Notes: generated by a model from the letters alone, not told the origin. DNA of 64,000 bases from Oscillospiraceae bacterium (GCA_031262985.1 JAISGQ010000018.1:62001-126000), one strand, 5' to 3'. Shown: positions 45,778 to 56,118, counted from the stretch's first letter. Numbers and translations are program-made.

Positions 45778-46965
45778 TTATTTTTTGCCCGATTTTTCAA
45801 TCGCTCTTTTGGCAAGCTTGTTCTTGGCTCTCTTCTCCTCAACCATAACCCAAAGGATGTTTGCGATGAAGATTGAAGAATAACAGCCCGAAATAACACC
45901 GAACAGCATGGGAATCGTAAAGCTGATGAGTGAAGATATTCCGTAAACTATCGCCGCTACGGCAACTGCCGCAACTGTGATGATGAATGTAAGGTTGGTG
46001 TTTATTGTTCTCGCTAAGGTTTCGTTTATGCTCCTGTTGCAAAGCTCAGATAGGGTAACCTTAGGACCTAAAACTCTGCGGTTTTCTCTCACTCTGTCAA
46101 AAATAACGATAGTGGAGTTGATTGTGTAACCGATAATCGAAAGAACAACGGCTACAAAATTGTCGTCCAGCGGGAACCCAAAGACAACGAACGCGATAAA
46201 CACAACGATGCAGTCGTGGATAATAGCGGCAACGGCTACTACTCCCGCTGTCCAGCCGCCGATTTTTCTGAAACGGATGGCGACATACAAAATCATGAAT
46301 AACGAGGCGAGTATAATAGCTACAAGACACTTGAGGAAGAACTCCTGTCCCATAACGGAGTCAACTGAGTTGACCGTTCCGCTCGAGAATGAGAGATTGG
46401 GGTAGCGTGTCTCGAGTGCTTCGAGTACGCGGCTTCCCGCCTGTCTGTGGAGAGCTTTCTTCTCGGAGAGGGAGATAGTCACAGTCTTGTCGCGGCTGTC
46501 CGCAGTAGTTGAAAGGCTTGTACTCAAATCAACCTTTGAATCGCTTCCGAGAACGCTCTTTACGATAGACGCCACATCAGCTGTATCAAGCTCTGTGCTG
46601 TCTGTGGGAGTGATACCTAAGGAGGAGATTTCCGGCAAGTCCGGCTCGCTCTCCATATCTCCCGCCGACAGTGCGGAGGAGGAAACTACAGCGGTCTGCG
46701 GGTCTGCGTCTGCGTCTGCGGCTGTTTGGGTGTCCTCAGCAGACTGTACTGCTGTGTCTGTCGCCGACAAATCGGAGGAGGACAAATCACTGCCCGAAAG
46801 CTCAGCCTTTACTCCGTAAGCGTACTTGAGCATAGCACCGCCCGTGAACTTAATGTCGAGCTGTACTCCGTTTATGAGTAGAAAAATTAATCCTACGGCA
46901 AAAACTACCGACGAAATAATGAGTACTCTCTTTTTCTGACCAATAAAATCGTATGTCTTTTTCAT
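45778..46965 (-). CDS. secF: Protein translocase subunit SecF with acidic insertion
   Basis: Partner of SecD in proton-driven late protein export. The 395 residues begin with a membrane helix (about 13-33) and the SecF signature KFTGGAMLKY, and end with the five-helix transmembrane domain (FDRVRENRRVLG...). Between them, at residues about 50-125, is a low-complexity Ser/Asp/Ala stretch (for example GSDLSSSDLSATDTAV, AADADADPQTAV) that is not in typical SecF. It would lie on the outer face of the membrane. Start overlaps the secD stop by one base. Confidence 0.93.
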   Translation of the reverse strand: MKKTYDFIGQKKRVLIISSVVFAVGLIFLLINGVQLDIKFTGGAMLKYAYGVKAELSGSDLSSSDLSATDTAVQSAEDTQTAADADADPQTAVVSSSALSAGDMESEPDLPEISSLGITPTDSTELDTADVASIVKSVLGSDSKVDLSTSLSTTADSRDKTVTISLSEKKALHRQAGSRVLEALETRYPNLSFSSGTVNSVDSVMGQEFFLKCLVAIILASLFMILYVAIRFRKIGGWTAGVVAVAAIIHDCIVVFIAFVVFGFPLDDNFVAVVLSIIGYTINSTIVIFDRVRENRRVLGPKVTLSELCNRSINETLARTINTNLTFIITVAAVAVAAIVYGISSLISFTIPMLFGVISGCYSSIFIANILWVMVEEKRAKNKLAKRAIEKSGKK

Positions 46966-48386
46966 TATTCAGCACCTCCGTACAGGGATTTCTTTCTAAA
47001 GATTCTGAACCTTGAAATAGATCTCAGCATTGCCTTAGAAGCAAATACGCCGAACACAAAGTTGAGAAGCGCACCTGCGAACATGGTGCAGCCGAAGGAG
47101 TAGATAGTACCCGTAGTAGCCGGACCGAACATGAAGAGGAACGGCGTGAGCATACCACTCCAAAGCGTGCCTGTAGGACCGAACACGCCCATGAGAATAA
47201 TCGCTACGATTATATTCGTGACGTTTCCGTCGATGATAGCAGAAAGGCTCTCGGAGTTGCCGGAGTCAATCGCGCCGTCGATGGTTTTGCCCTTGGCAAG
47301 CTCCTCCTTGATTCGCTCACTCGTGATGATGTTCGCGTCAATCTGCATACCGAGAGAGAGAATGATACCCGCTATACCGGGAAGTGTGAGGGTGAAGCTG
47401 TTGATGAACGGGAAATAGCCCGAAACTATGGCGATAGCCGCCGCGAGCTGTCCTAAGATAGCAAGGCAGGAGACCGCGCCGGGGAGCTTGTACTTCCAAA
47501 TCATAAACACAGCAATGAGGATAAACGCGATAATACCAGCTATAACCATTGCGTTAAGGGAGTTCATGCCCATTACAGGGTCGATAATCTCGTAGTCCAC
47601 AACTCTTATGCTGAAAGGAAGCGCACCGTCGTTGATGCCGTCAGCGAGGGTTTTCGCTGTCTCCGCAGTAAAGCTGCCGCTGATAACTGCATCTCCGCCG
47701 TCGATTACGGAGTCAACGGTAGGATATGAAATGCACTCGGTGTGTGTTCCGTAATTCATCCATATGGAAATTATGTTTCCAAGCTGACGCGCTGTAGCCT
47801 CGGCAAAAATCTTCTGCCCCTCACTGTTGAGCGAAAGAGTTACAACGTGCTGATTATCCTGAAACTCAGTCGCCGCCTGTGTAACGTGTTTTCCGCGAAC
47901 GGAAACGGTAAGCAGATTTCCTGAGCCGTCGGTAATTATCTCGTTGCCCTTTTCGTCAACTGAAACTATTACCTCTTCGGGCAGTCCGTCTATAAAGAGA
48001 ACCTCCGCGCTTGCCGCAAGCTCGCCTATAGTAGCCTCGGGGTCTTGCGCCAAACCGTCTTTCCACGGGAAGCTGAGTATAACGCGGTCATTGTCCTTAT
48101 CGACATATGACTCCGCGTCTGTAACATTGTTAAGCACGAGTCTCTGGTCGAGAATGCTCTTGAGGGAGTCCATCTGAACATCTGTAGCATCGTAGTTGTT
48201 TGCCGGACCGAAGGTAACACCTACACCGCCTTGAATATCCGTACCCCACCTGATGTCCTTAGCACCGCGGATATACGCGACCTCTACATCTCCGTTCTTA
48301 CCGTATACACCGAAGAACGATGTGTACGTCAAGGCGAGAATCAGAGCTGCCACGATAAAAAACCACGGTTTGCCTAATTTTTTCAT
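46965..48386 (-). CDS. secD: Protein translocase subunit SecD
   Basis: Membrane subunit of SecDF, pulling exported proteins across the membrane. The 473 residues contain helix 1, the P1 domain (DIRWGTDIQGGVGVTFGP), SLNSEGQKIFAEATARQLG, and the C-terminal membrane domain with the family DANIITSERIKEELAKG motif. Upstream is a perfect consensus promoter, so secD-secF form their own operon. Confidence 0.95.
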   Translation of the reverse strand: MKKLGKPWFFIVAALILALTYTSFFGVYGKNGDVEVAYIRGAKDIRWGTDIQGGVGVTFGPANNYDATDVQMDSLKSILDQRLVLNNVTDAESYVDKDNDRVILSFPWKDGLAQDPEATIGELAASAEVLFIDGLPEEVIVSVDEKGNEIITDGSGNLLTVSVRGKHVTQAATEFQDNQHVVTLSLNSEGQKIFAEATARQLGNIISIWMNYGTHTECISYPTVDSVIDGGDAVISGSFTAETAKTLADGINDGALPFSIRVVDYEIIDPVMGMNSLNAMVIAGIIAFILIAVFMIWKYKLPGAVSCLAILGQLAAAIAIVSGYFPFINSFTLTLPGIAGIILSLGMQIDANIITSERIKEELAKGKTIDGAIDSGNSESLSAIIDGNVTNIIVAIILMGVFGPTGTLWSGMLTPFLFMFGPATTGTIYSFGCTMFAGALLNFVFGVFASKAMLRSISRFRIFRKKSLYGGAE

Positions 48387-48460
48387 TCCTTTTCCTCCTC
48401 TTTCCTATAAGCAAAGCATTAGTGTTCATCGCTCTTTCTGCAATAAACATAACACAGGAT

Positions 48461-48489
48461 ATTATAGTTTCCCAAAGAGCAAATGTCAA
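48461..48489 (-). promoter_or_regulatory. Consensus promoter of secD-secF
   Basis: Minus strand TTGACA (48484-48489), 17 bases, TATAAT (48461-48466), about 75 bases before the secD start. Confidence 0.88.
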
Positions 48490-48568
48490 CGAAATTAGGA
48501 TATATTGTAAAAAATTTGTTGTAGGTTTTGTAGAGAAGGTATGGCACTCCCTCCACGTGACAAACTAT

Positions 48569-48599
48569 GAGGACACCGACATAATTTGTCGGTGTCCTC
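48569..48599 (-). terminator. Terminator after the aspartate aminotransferase gene
   Basis: A perfect 13 bp stem, GAGGACACCGACA and complement, with a five-base loop, six bases beyond the stop codon. Confidence 0.7.
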
Positions 48600-48604
48600 A
48601 AGTT

Positions 48605-49885
48605 TCAGCTGTTTTTCAATAACTGCTCTATTGCCGTTAGCTTTGTGCAGACGGCGAGTATCTCAATCGCCTTTATCAGCTCCTCAACAGAGGGCGAGGT
48701 AGGCGCGATTCTGATGTTTTTGTCCTCAGGGTCGTTGCCGTAGGGGAAAGACGCACCGGCGTTTGTAAGAACGACTCCCGCCTCCTTGCACATGGACACT
48801 ATCTTCTTCGCACAGCCGATCATGGCGTTGAAGTTGACAAAGTAGCCGCCGTTCGGATTACTCCACGAGGCGACGCCCGACTGAGTAAGATTTTCGTCCA
48901 AAGCCTTTGCCACTGCGGTAAATCTGGGGCGGAGAATCTCGGAGTGACGCTCCATCTGAGCGTAGATTCCTCCCGAATTATTGATAAAGGCGATGTGTCT
49001 GTACTGGTTAATCTTGTCGGGTCCTATAGACTGAACGGCTATTCTCTTTTTGATAGCCTCGGCATTTGTCACCGACGTCGCCATTCCGGCAAGTCCGGCT
49101 CCCGGGAAGGTGATTTTGGAGGTGGAAAAATACATATACACCATGTTGGGATTGCCCTCTTTTTTGCACTCCTCAAGCAGGTTGAGCAGCTTCGTGTCCT
49201 CCCCGAAGAGGTTATGCACGAAGTAGGCGTTATCCCAGAATATTCTGAAATCCTCCGCCGCGGGTCTGAGCCGCGCGAACCTGCGGACAGTCTCGTCGGA
49301 GTAGGTGATTCCCGTGGGATTTGAGTACTTCGGAACACACCAGATTCCCTTGACCTTCTCGTCTGAGTTGACCAGCTTTTCGATAGTGTCCATATCGGGC
49401 TGCCCATCTATGTACTCGATTGGAATCATCTCGATACCGAAATAATTTGTTATCGAAAAATGCCTGTCGTAGCCCGGACAAGGGCAGAGAAATTTGACCT
49501 TCCCCTGATTCGCCCACGGAGTTCCTCCCAGAAGTCCGTGACCCATAGCGGAGGAGATTGTGTCGAACATCATGGTTAAGCTCGAATTGCCGCCTACAAT
49601 AATCTCCTCGGTGGAGACATCCAATATGTCGGCGAAGAATTTCTTAGCCTCCGATATTCCGTCAACTCCGCCGTAGTTTCTCAAATCTGTGCCGTCCTTT
49701 GTCACTAAATTTGAGGTGCTGTTTATCGTATCAAGCATGGGCATGGAAAGCTCTAACTGCTCCTTGCTCGGTATTCCCCTTGTCATGTTGAGCTGCAAGT
49801 CCATCTCCTTGTACTGTCCGTACTTTGAGAGCAAAGCCTCCTGCTCCTTCAAAAGCTCCGCTCTTGACATTTCAATATAACGCAT
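48605..49885 (-). CDS. Aminotransferase class I, aspartate aminotransferase Ic-type
   Basis: PLP-dependent aminotransferase of the Asp_aminotransf group (type Ic aspartate aminotransferases), probably aspartate/2-oxoglutarate. Start set at ATG 49885 (MRYIEMSRAELLKEQ) with CGGAGG ten bases upstream, giving 426 residues. Recognisable parts are LNMTRGIPSKEQLELS, CPCPGYDRHFSI, VPKYSNPTG, the PLP lysine in FSTSKITFPGAGLAG and GGYFVNF. Substrate assignment is by family only. Confidence 0.9.
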   Translation of the reverse strand: MRYIEMSRAELLKEQEALLSKYGQYKEMDLQLNMTRGIPSKEQLELSMPMLDTINSTSNLVTKDGTDLRNYGGVDGISEAKKFFADILDVSTEEIIVGGNSSLTMMFDTISSAMGHGLLGGTPWANQGKVKFLCPCPGYDRHFSITNYFGIEMIPIEYIDGQPDMDTIEKLVNSDEKVKGIWCVPKYSNPTGITYSDETVRRFARLRPAAEDFRIFWDNAYFVHNLFGEDTKLLNLLEECKKEGNPNMVYMYFSTSKITFPGAGLAGMATSVTNAEAIKKRIAVQSIGPDKINQYRHIAFINNSGGIYAQMERHSEILRPRFTAVAKALDENLTQSGVASWSNPNGGYFVNFNAMIGCAKKIVSMCKEAGVVLTNAGASFPYGNDPEDKNIRIAPTSPSVEELIKAIEILAVCTKLTAIEQLLKNS

Positions 49886-49920
49886 AGTTCTATAACCTCC
49901 GAGTATTTTTTCTTCTATAT

Positions 49921-49949
49921 ATAATATTACACGGATTCGCATTTTGCAA
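49921..49949 (-). promoter_or_regulatory. Probable promoter of the aspartate aminotransferase gene
   Basis: Minus strand TTGCAA (49944-49949), 17 bases, TATTAT (49921-49926). The -35 box lies inside the hairpin that follows asnS. Confidence 0.5.
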
Positions 49950-49992
49950 GTTTTTTAATCAAAACTTGCAAAAAAATATTGCAAATCCGTGT
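49929..49992 (-). terminator. 64-base nested hairpin after asnS
   Basis: An outer stem ACACGGATT/AATCCGTGT and an inner stem TTGCAAGTTTT/AAAACTTGCAA surround a six-base TTAATC. Located 28 bases beyond the asnS stop; probable end of the fhs-tsaE-tsaB-rpiB-asnS transcript. Confidence 0.7.
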
Positions 49993-50020
49993 GGTGTGTG
50001 TCTGAGTTGTGGGTACTGAC

Positions 50021-51415
50021 TTAAAATTCCGCCGTACCTGTAGTTCGTGGAAAGGGAAGCACATCCCGTATATTGCTGATACCTGTCAGATACATGACAA
50101 GCCGCTCAAATCCCAGCCCGAAGCCGCAGTGCTTAGTCCCTCCGTACTTGCGAAGCTCGGTGTACCAGCGGTAGTTCTCCTCATCAAGCCCCAGCTCCGC
50201 CATTCTCTGCGCGAGGAGTTCAGTCCGCTCCTCCCGCTGACTGCCCCCTATAATTTCTCCGATTCCCGGAACAAGCATATCCATTGCCGCGACAGTTTTT
50301 CCGTCGTCATTCAGGCGCATATAGAAAGACTTAATCTCCTTCGGATAGTCGGTGACGAAAACAGGACCTTTGAATACGGTTTCCGTGAGATATCGCTCAT
50401 GCTCCGTCTGGAGATCAGAACCCCACTGAGCCTTGTACTCAAAATTGTCGTTGTTCTCACGCAGTATCTCCACCGCGCGGGTGTATGTCACACGCTTAAA
50501 ATCGGAGGTGAGCAGTGCGTTCAACCGCTCCTTCAGCCTCTTATCCACAAAGGAGTTGAAGAAATCTATATCCTGCTCACAGTTTTTAAGGACATCGGAA
50601 ATGACATATTTAATCATATCCTCCGCCAGCTCCATATCGTCCTCGAGGTCGGCGAAGGCAATCTCCGGCTCAATCATCCAAAACTCCGCGGCGTGCCGCT
50701 GTGTGTAGGACTTTTCCGCCCTGAATGTAGGAGCGAAGGTGTAAATTTTCCCGAAAGCCATAGCCATGCACTCACCTTCGAGCTGTCCCGACACGGTGAG
50801 CGACGTTCGCTTGCCGAAGAAGTCCTTCGAGTAATCGACTGCTCCGTCCTCAGTCTTTGGTATATTGCTCATATCAAGCGCGGTAACGGTGAACATCTCC
50901 CCCGCTCCCTCACAGTCACTGCCTGTGATAATCGGAGTGTGTGCGTATATAAATCCGCGTTCATTGAAAAATTTGTGTATCGCGAAGGCGGCGGCAGAAC
51001 GCACTCTGAACGCCGCGCTGAAGGTGTTGGTTCGCGGCCTGAGGTGAGCTATAGTTCTCAGATATTCGAGTGAGTGGCGTTTCTTCTGGAGCGGATATTC
51101 AGGCAGAGACGCACCCTCTGTCTCAATCTCCTCAGCGTGTATCTCGAACGGCTGTTTTGCCTCGGGAGTGAGAACTACCCTGCCTCTGACAATCAGTGCC
51201 GCGCCTACATTCTGCTTTGCCGTCTCCCTGAAATTTTGGAGCTTGCCCTCCTCAAATACAATCTGAACCCCTTTAAAACAGCTTCCGTCATTTAAGTCGA
51301 TAAATCCGAGAGTTTTTGAATCGCGGATTGTCCTGACCCATCCCGCGACAGTTACCGTTTTATCGGCAAAGCTTTCCGCGTTTCCGTAAAGCTGACGTAT
51401 CTCAGTTCTTTTCAT
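50021..51415 (-). CDS. asnS: Asparaginyl-tRNA synthetase
   Basis: Class IIb tRNA synthetase charging tRNA-Asn. The 464 residues comprise the N-terminal OB fold ([25 protein letters not shown]), motif 2 around [25 protein letters not shown], and motif 3 [15 protein letters not shown]. The asparagine-type [20 protein letters not shown] stretch separates it from AspS. Presence of AsnS means the host need not rely on the amidotransferase route for Asn-tRNA. It lies 10 bases after rpiB. Confidence 0.96.
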   Translation of the reverse strand: MKRTEIRQLYGNAESFADKTVTVAGWVRTIRDSKTLGFIDLNDGSCFKGVQIVFEEGKLQNFRETAKQNVGAALIVRGRVVLTPEAKQPFEIHAEEIETEGASLPEYPLQKKRHSLEYLRTIAHLRPRTNTFSAAFRVRSAAAFAIHKFFNERGFIYAHTPIITGSDCEGAGEMFTVTALDMSNIPKTEDGAVDYSKDFFGKRTSLTVSGQLEGECMAMAFGKIYTFAPTFRAEKSYTQRHAAEFWMIEPEIAFADLEDDMELAEDMIKYVISDVLKNCEQDIDFFNSFVDKRLKERLNALLTSDFKRVTYTRAVEILRENNDNFEYKAQWGSDLQTEHERYLTETVFKGPVFVTDYPKEIKSFYMRLNDDGKTVAAMDMLVPGIGEIIGGSQREERTELLAQRMAELGLDEENYRWYTELRKYGGTKHCGFGLGFERLVMYLTGISNIRDVLPFPRTTGTAEF

Positions 51416-51425
51416 TGGGTGCTTT

Positions 51426-51881
51426 CTATCCTTTCGCTAACCGCTCATTTTCAATATCGGCAATCTGGTCTATACGCGTCTGGTGCCGTCCTCCCTCAAA
51501 TTCCGAGAGGAGGAACACATCTACCATCTCAAACGCCAGCCCATCGCCTACCACTCGCCCGCCCAAGCACAGCACATTGGCGTTGTTGTGCAGTCTTGTG
51601 TACTTCGCCGAAAAGTAGTCGGAGCAGCACGCGGCGCGTATTCCGGCTACCTTGTTAGCGGCTATCGACATACCTATGCCGGTAGAGCAGACGAGGATAC
51701 CGAAATCTGCCTTCCCTCCTACCACACAGTCGCAAACGTCCTTTGCTATGGGTGCGTAGTTGACAGAGTCGGTGGAGTGAGTGCCTAAATCTACGTACTC
51801 CGTGTTGTTCTCATTAAAATGAGCGATTAATTTCATCTTCAAATCGTAACCGCCGTGGTCACATCCTATTGCTACTGTCAT
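51426..51881 (-). CDS. rpiB: Ribose-5-phosphate isomerase B
   Basis: Interconverts ribose 5-phosphate and ribulose 5-phosphate. The 151 residues begin [18 protein letters not shown] and contain the active-site cysteine in [23 protein letters not shown] and the [10 protein letters not shown]-like segment ([15 protein letters not shown]). It sits 46 bases after tsaB. Confidence 0.95.
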   Translation of the reverse strand: MTVAIGCDHGGYDLKMKLIAHFNENNTEYVDLGTHSTDSVNYAPIAKDVCDCVVGGKADFGILVCSTGIGMSIAANKVAGIRAACCSDYFSAKYTRLHNNANVLCLGGRVVGDGLAFEMVDVFLLSEFEGGRHQTRIDQIADIENERLAKG

Positions 51882-51927
51882 TTTTATAATCCTCCGTTTT
51901 TTGTCTTTTACTCAAACAAAAGTAATT

Positions 51928-52659
51928 TTATAGCTTTTGGGGCGATTCCTTCTCCTTTTTGCTCAAAAGCTCACGCTCCGCTTGAGAGGGGCTTAGGTAG
52001 ACGGGAACTAAATCCCCCGCGTCAACCGATTTCCCCTCAGTATGCAGCCTGAGTGCTATACAGGCAATCCCGTAGGCAATATCGCGGCTTACATTCTCCC
52101 TCGCCGCCGTGCAGTGGAGCACATCTCCCATAGCACTCACGCACAACTCCGCCCCGTCGCCCATAAAGACGACGGGCTTATTTAAGCTTAAAAGCTCCGC
52201 CCTGAGTGCGTCTGTCTGAATCACTCTGTCCTCTGTAAGTCGTTCGGGGAGTTCCCCTCCGCACGCAAACAGGGCGTTGTAGAGCCGTCCTCCACGCGCG
52301 TCCATCACAGGGCATATAACCGCGCCGCCCTGCGCCTCGCCCGCCGTCAGAAGGGAGTACGCCATAGCCTCCATCGCCGACACTCCCGCGCAGGGCTTCC
52401 CTGCTGTAAAGGCAAGTCCCTTTACTATTGAGACGCCGATTCTCACTCCGGTAAAAGAACCCGGACCTGCCGCCGCCGCGAACAAATCAATGTCGCCTGC
52501 CGCAAGTCCTGCCGACCGGAGCGTAGTATCTATAAGCGGGAGCAAGGTCTGGCTGTGCGTCAGCCCTACATTGAGATAGGAGGAGGCGATAATCCTCCCA
52601 TCCTCGCAGACGGCGCATGAAGCCGCCGAGGAGGTGCTGTCAACCGATAATATCTTCAA
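51928..52659 (-). CDS. tsaB: tRNA threonylcarbamoyladenosine biosynthesis protein TsaB
   Basis: Pseudo-ASKHA partner of TsaD in t6A37 tRNA modification. 243 residues, starting MKILSVDSTSSAASCAV, with the family signature AAAGPGSFTGVRIGVSIVKGLAF. It overlaps tsaE by 4 bases (ATGA type), so the two t6A proteins are translationally coupled. tsaD is not in this window. Confidence 0.94.
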   Translation of the reverse strand: MKILSVDSTSSAASCAVCEDGRIIASSYLNVGLTHSQTLLPLIDTTLRSAGLAAGDIDLFAAAAGPGSFTGVRIGVSIVKGLAFTAGKPCAGVSAMEAMAYSLLTAGEAQGGAVICPVMDARGGRLYNALFACGGELPERLTEDRVIQTDALRAELLSLNKPVVFMGDGAELCVSAMGDVLHCTAARENVSRDIAYGIACIALRLHTEGKSVDAGDLVPVYLSPSQAERELLSKKEKESPQKL

Positions 52660-53111
52660 TTTTCCGCTCCTCCCTCAAAATCAAGCGGAGTATCAACTCC
52701 GTCTATCTCAAATATTCTGCCGTTTTCGCCGTCCTTTTCGATTCTCACAGAGAGGTGGTTTTCGGGCAGCGCGTTCTCGATATTTTCGCTCCACTCGATT
52801 ACCATCACTCCGTTTTCGAGGTAGTCGAAGAAGCCCGTAGAATACAAATCCTCTAAACTTACAACACGGTACATATCGAAGTGAAACAGCCTGCAACGCC
52901 CCTCATGCTCGTGGACAAGCGCGAAGGTAGGACTTGATATTTCGCTCTCGTCAATAGAGAGACCCTTGGCAAGTCCCCGTATAAACGTAGTTTTTCCTGC
53001 TCCCAAATCGCCGAACATGGCAATGCACTCCGCGCCGCGAAGAGCTGAGCCGAGGATAAAGCCGAGCTGTCTGCTCTCGCTCTCCGACTGAGTTTTATAT
53101 ATATACTTCAT
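52656..53111 (-). CDS. tsaE: tRNA t6A biosynthesis ATPase TsaE
   Basis: ATPase that recycles the TsaBD complex. 151 residues with Walker A GDLGAGKTTFIRG near 35-47, SSPTFALVHEHEG and FHFDMYRV. It starts 2 bases after the fhs stop and overlaps tsaB by 4 bases. Confidence 0.95.
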   Translation of the reverse strand: MKYIYKTQSESESRQLGFILGSALRGAECIAMFGDLGAGKTTFIRGLAKGLSIDESEISSPTFALVHEHEGRCRLFHFDMYRVVSLEDLYSTGFFDYLENGVMVIEWSENIENALPENHLSVRIEKDGENGRIFEIDGVDTPLDFEGGAEN

Positions 53112-53113
53112 TA

Positions 53114-54775
53114 TCAGAACAATCCGCTTATAATTCCGTTAGCGTCGAGGTCGATATTTTCTGCGGCAGGCTTTTTCGGAAGTCCCGGCATGGTCATGAC
53201 GTCGCCCGTCATGACTACTGCAAAGCCCGCTCCGTTGGAGATTCTGACCGAGCGAACGGTAATCGCAAAGCCCGAGGGATGTCCCAGCAACGCGGGATTG
53301 TCGGAGAGTGAGTACTGCGTTTTAGCTATGCACACAGGCATATCGGCGGCGAGGGAGGCAATCTCCGCCATCTCCTTTTTCGCGCCGTCGGTGAAAATAA
53401 CGTCATTTGCGCCGTAGATTTTGGAGGCTATCGCTCTTACTTTGTCCTCCAGACTGAGCGAGAGGTCGTACATAAATGTAAAGTTGTTTTCCTTTTCAGC
53501 CGCTTCGCACACCTTTTGGGCAAGCTCTATGCCTCCCTCTCCGCCCTTGGCGAATACGCTCGAAACAGCGAAGGACGCGCCCTTTGCCCCGCAGTAGCGG
53601 CAGATAAACTCCGTCTCCTCGGCGGTGTCGGTGAGGAAGCTGTTTATGGTTACCACAACGGGAACTCCGAATTTCTTGAGGTTTTCGATATGCGCCCCTA
53701 AATTCACTATTCCCCGCTCCAGCGCGTGCATACTGTCGTCGGCTACCTTAGGATTAACCCTGCCGTTGTACTTCAATGCGCGTACTGTCGCCACAAGCAC
53801 GATAGCAGCAGGAGTAAGCCCCGCCATTCTGCACTTTATGTCGAGGAACTTCTCCGCCCCTAAATCCGAGCCGAAGCCCGCCTCCGTTATGCAGTAGTCG
53901 GAAAGGCTGAGTGCCAGCTTAGTCGCTCTGACGGAGTTGCAGCCGTGAGCGATATTTGCAAACGGTCCGCCGTGCATGAGTGCGGGAGTTCCCTCCAGCG
54001 TTTGTACAAGATTAGGCTTTATCGCGTCCTTTAGGAGAGCCGCCATCGCTCCCTGCGCGTTTAAATCGGAGGCGAATACGGGTTCTCCGCTGTATTTATA
54101 TGCCACTAAAATTTTAGAAAGCCTGTTCTTTAAGTCCTCCGCGTCGAGGGCGAGGCACAAAATCGCCATGACCTCACTCGCAACGGTAATGATGAAGCCG
54201 TCCTCGCGTGGTACTCCGTTAATTTTGCCGCCCATGCCTATGACCGTGTTTCGCAATGCGCGGTCATTCATGTCGAGGCATCTCTTTATAACTACGCGGC
54301 GCGGGTCGATGGAAAGTGCATTGCCCTGCTGCAGGTGGTTGTCGAGCAAGGCGCAGAGGAGATTGTTCGCAGACGTAATGGCGTGCATATCGCCCGTAAA
54401 GTGGAGGTTTATGTCCTCCATGGGAACTACCTGTGAGTAGCCGCCGCCTGCCGCGCCTCCCTTTATGCCGAACACAGGACCGAGAGACGGCTCACGAAGG
54501 GCGATAACCGCCTTCTTGCCTATCTTCGCCATAGCCTGCCCGAGACCTATAGTGGTGGTAGTCTTTCCTTCTCCCGCCGGAGTGGGGTTGATGGCGGTGA
54601 CTAAGATGAGCTTGCCCGAGGCTTTTTTGCTGTAGTCGGCAATTGCCCGCTCCGTTATCTTTGCCTTGTATTTTCCGTAAAGCTCAAGGTCGTCAGAGGA
54701 GATTCCCAAATCTCCCGCAATGCTTTCGATAGGACGCATTATCGCTTCCTGTGCGATTTCTATGTCTGTTTTCAT
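53114..54775 (-). CDS. fhs: Formate-tetrahydrofolate ligase
   Basis: ATP-dependent ligase forming 10-formyl-THF, the entry of formate into one-carbon metabolism and a step of the methyl branch in acetogens. The start is set at ATG 54775 ([16 protein letters not shown]) with GGGAGAG eight bases upstream, giving 553 residues. The P-loop [37 protein letters not shown] and [10 protein letters not shown] are all intact. Other Wood-Ljungdahl genes are not visible, so acetogenesis cannot be inferred. First gene of the run to asnS. Confidence 0.97.
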   Translation of the reverse strand: MKTDIEIAQEAIMRPIESIAGDLGISSDDLELYGKYKAKITERAIADYSKKASGKLILVTAINPTPAGEGKTTTTIGLGQAMAKIGKKAVIALREPSLGPVFGIKGGAAGGGYSQVVPMEDINLHFTGDMHAITSANNLLCALLDNHLQQGNALSIDPRRVVIKRCLDMNDRALRNTVIGMGGKINGVPREDGFIITVASEVMAILCLALDAEDLKNRLSKILVAYKYSGEPVFASDLNAQGAMAALLKDAIKPNLVQTLEGTPALMHGGPFANIAHGCNSVRATKLALSLSDYCITEAGFGSDLGAEKFLDIKCRMAGLTPAAIVLVATVRALKYNGRVNPKVADDSMHALERGIVNLGAHIENLKKFGVPVVVTINSFLTDTAEETEFICRYCGAKGASFAVSSVFAKGGEGGIELAQKVCEAAEKENNFTFMYDLSLSLEDKVRAIASKIYGANDVIFTDGAKKEMAEIASLAADMPVCIAKTQYSLSDNPALLGHPSGFAITVRSVRISNGAGFAVVMTGDVMTMPGLPKKPAAENIDLDANGIISGLF

Positions 54776-54841
54776 TTTCAAATCTCTCCCAATTTTCAGT
54801 AAAATACTTTAAAATATCGCGAAATATTTAAATTTCAAAGT

Positions 54842-54850
54842 ATTATAACA
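54842..54850 (-). promoter_or_regulatory. Possible fhs promoter, extended -10
   Basis: Minus-strand TGTTATAAT matches TGnTATAAT; only a weak -35 (TTTATT) lies 17 bases upstream. Confidence 0.5.
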
Positions 54851-54879
54851 TATTATTCACAATGAATAAAGTATTTTAC

Positions 54880-54908
54880 TTGAAGTAAAGTCAAAATAAT
54901 TATATAAT
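54880..54908 (+). promoter_or_regulatory. Promoter of the rodA-like gene
   Basis: TTGAAG (54880-54885), 17 bases, TATAAT (54903-54908), 43 bases before the start codon. The divergent fhs promoter is some 35 bases away. Confidence 0.7.
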
Positions 54909-54951
54909 ATAATGCGAATTATGATATTTTATAATATTTAAGGATGATGAT

Positions 54952-56118
54952 ATGCAAAAGACAAGGAATATAGGGAGAAATATCCCGAATAAAATATTAA
55001 ACGCACTTTTAGGCTACGTGAAAACAACGAATATCCCCATGTGGATTACTATGCTCAGTGCGACTGTTTTCAGCTGCCTGCTTGTGTACAGCGCGACATG
55101 GCAAAACGGCAACAGAAACATTATCGTGCAGATGTCCGCCTGCGCTCTCGGCTACACGGGAGCTATAATACTCTCCACCATGGACTACGAACAGCTCGGC
55201 GAGCTTTGGTATATTGTGGGCGGAGGCTGTATACTGCTGGTTGCGGCTACATACGTTTTAGGTTTTACCTCATATGAACAAGCGGACGACAGGGCGTGGC
55301 TGAACATCTTCGGTGTCAGCTTTCAGCCGTCGGAGCTTATGAAAATCGGCTTTATTATCACCTTCTCCTACCACCTCGCCAAGGTGGTTAAGGCGGGGCA
55401 GATAAACGCCGTGCCTCAGCTCCTCATGCTACTTGGACACGCCATGATTCCTATAGGAATGATTCTTCTTCAGGGTGATACGGGAACTGCGATGGTATTT
55501 ATGCTTATGACCGTTATTATGTTTTTCAGCAGCGGTATCAGCTGGAAGTACATCGCGGCGGCGTTTGTCCTCTTCCTCGCCGCATTGCCTATACTCTGGG
55601 AATATGTCATTCCGGAGTTCCAGAAACAGCGTATTTTGGTTGTATACAACCCTCAGGCGGGAGACGAGGCGGACGGTCTCTACCAGCAGACACTCGGACG
55701 AATGGCACTCGGCTCGGGCGGAGTTTCAGGTCAGGGCTGGCGGCAGGGACAGATGGCTCAGTCGGAAATCATCCCCGAGGACTACACCGACTTTATTTTT
55801 ACAGTTGCGGGAGAGGAATTCGGCTTTATAGGGACAAGCCTTATTGTTATCATTCTCCTCACAATTATGATATTTACCCTGCGTACCGCCTTTAAGGCGA
55901 GAGACCCCATGGGCAGGTTTATGTGTATGGGATTTTTCGGGATTGTCGCGATTCAGACAATATTCAACTTGGGAATGTGCCTTGTAGTTCTGCCCGTTAT
56001 CGGTATCACCCTGCCGTTTTTCAGCGCGGGAGGTTCTTCAAGTATGTGTCTGTACTTCGGCTTCGGGCTGGTGCTGAGCGTGTATGCGCGTCAGAATGAG
56101 GTAAGTCTGCAAATTTAG
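54952..56118 (+). CDS. rodA: SEDS-family peptidoglycan polymerase, RodA/FtsW-type
   Basis: Polytopic peptidoglycan glycosyltransferase partner of class B PBPs. The 388 residues have about ten membrane helices and SEDS hallmarks: WLNIFGVSFQPSELMKIGFI, LLQGDTGTAMVF (catalytic Asp region), IPEDYTDFIFTVAGEEFGFIG and the end VVLPVIGITLPFFSAGGSS. SEDS paralogues (RodA, FtsW, SpoVE) are hard to separate; the gene context gives no PBP neighbour, so RodA is a best guess. ATG follows AAGGATGATGAT. Confidence 0.88.
   Translation: MQKTRNIGRNIPNKILNALLGYVKTTNIPMWITMLSATVFSCLLVYSATWQNGNRNIIVQMSACALGYTGAIILSTMDYEQLGELWYIVGGGCILLVAATYVLGFTSYEQADDRAWLNIFGVSFQPSELMKIGFIITFSYHLAKVVKAGQINAVPQLLMLLGHAMIPIGMILLQGDTGTAMVFMLMTVIMFFSSGISWKYIAAAFVLFLAALPILWEYVIPEFQKQRILVVYNPQAGDEADGLYQQTLGRMALGSGGVSGQGWRQGQMAQSEIIPEDYTDFIFTVAGEEFGFIGTSLIVIILLTIMIFTLRTAFKARDPMGRFMCMGFFGIVAIQTIFNLGMCLVVLPVIGITLPFFSAGGSSSMCLYFGFGLVLSVYARQNEVSLQI

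Noticed and set aside
50009-51073. 354-residue plus-strand ORF opposite asnS
   Set aside because: Antisense shadow of asparaginyl-tRNA synthetase, including motifs 2 and 3.
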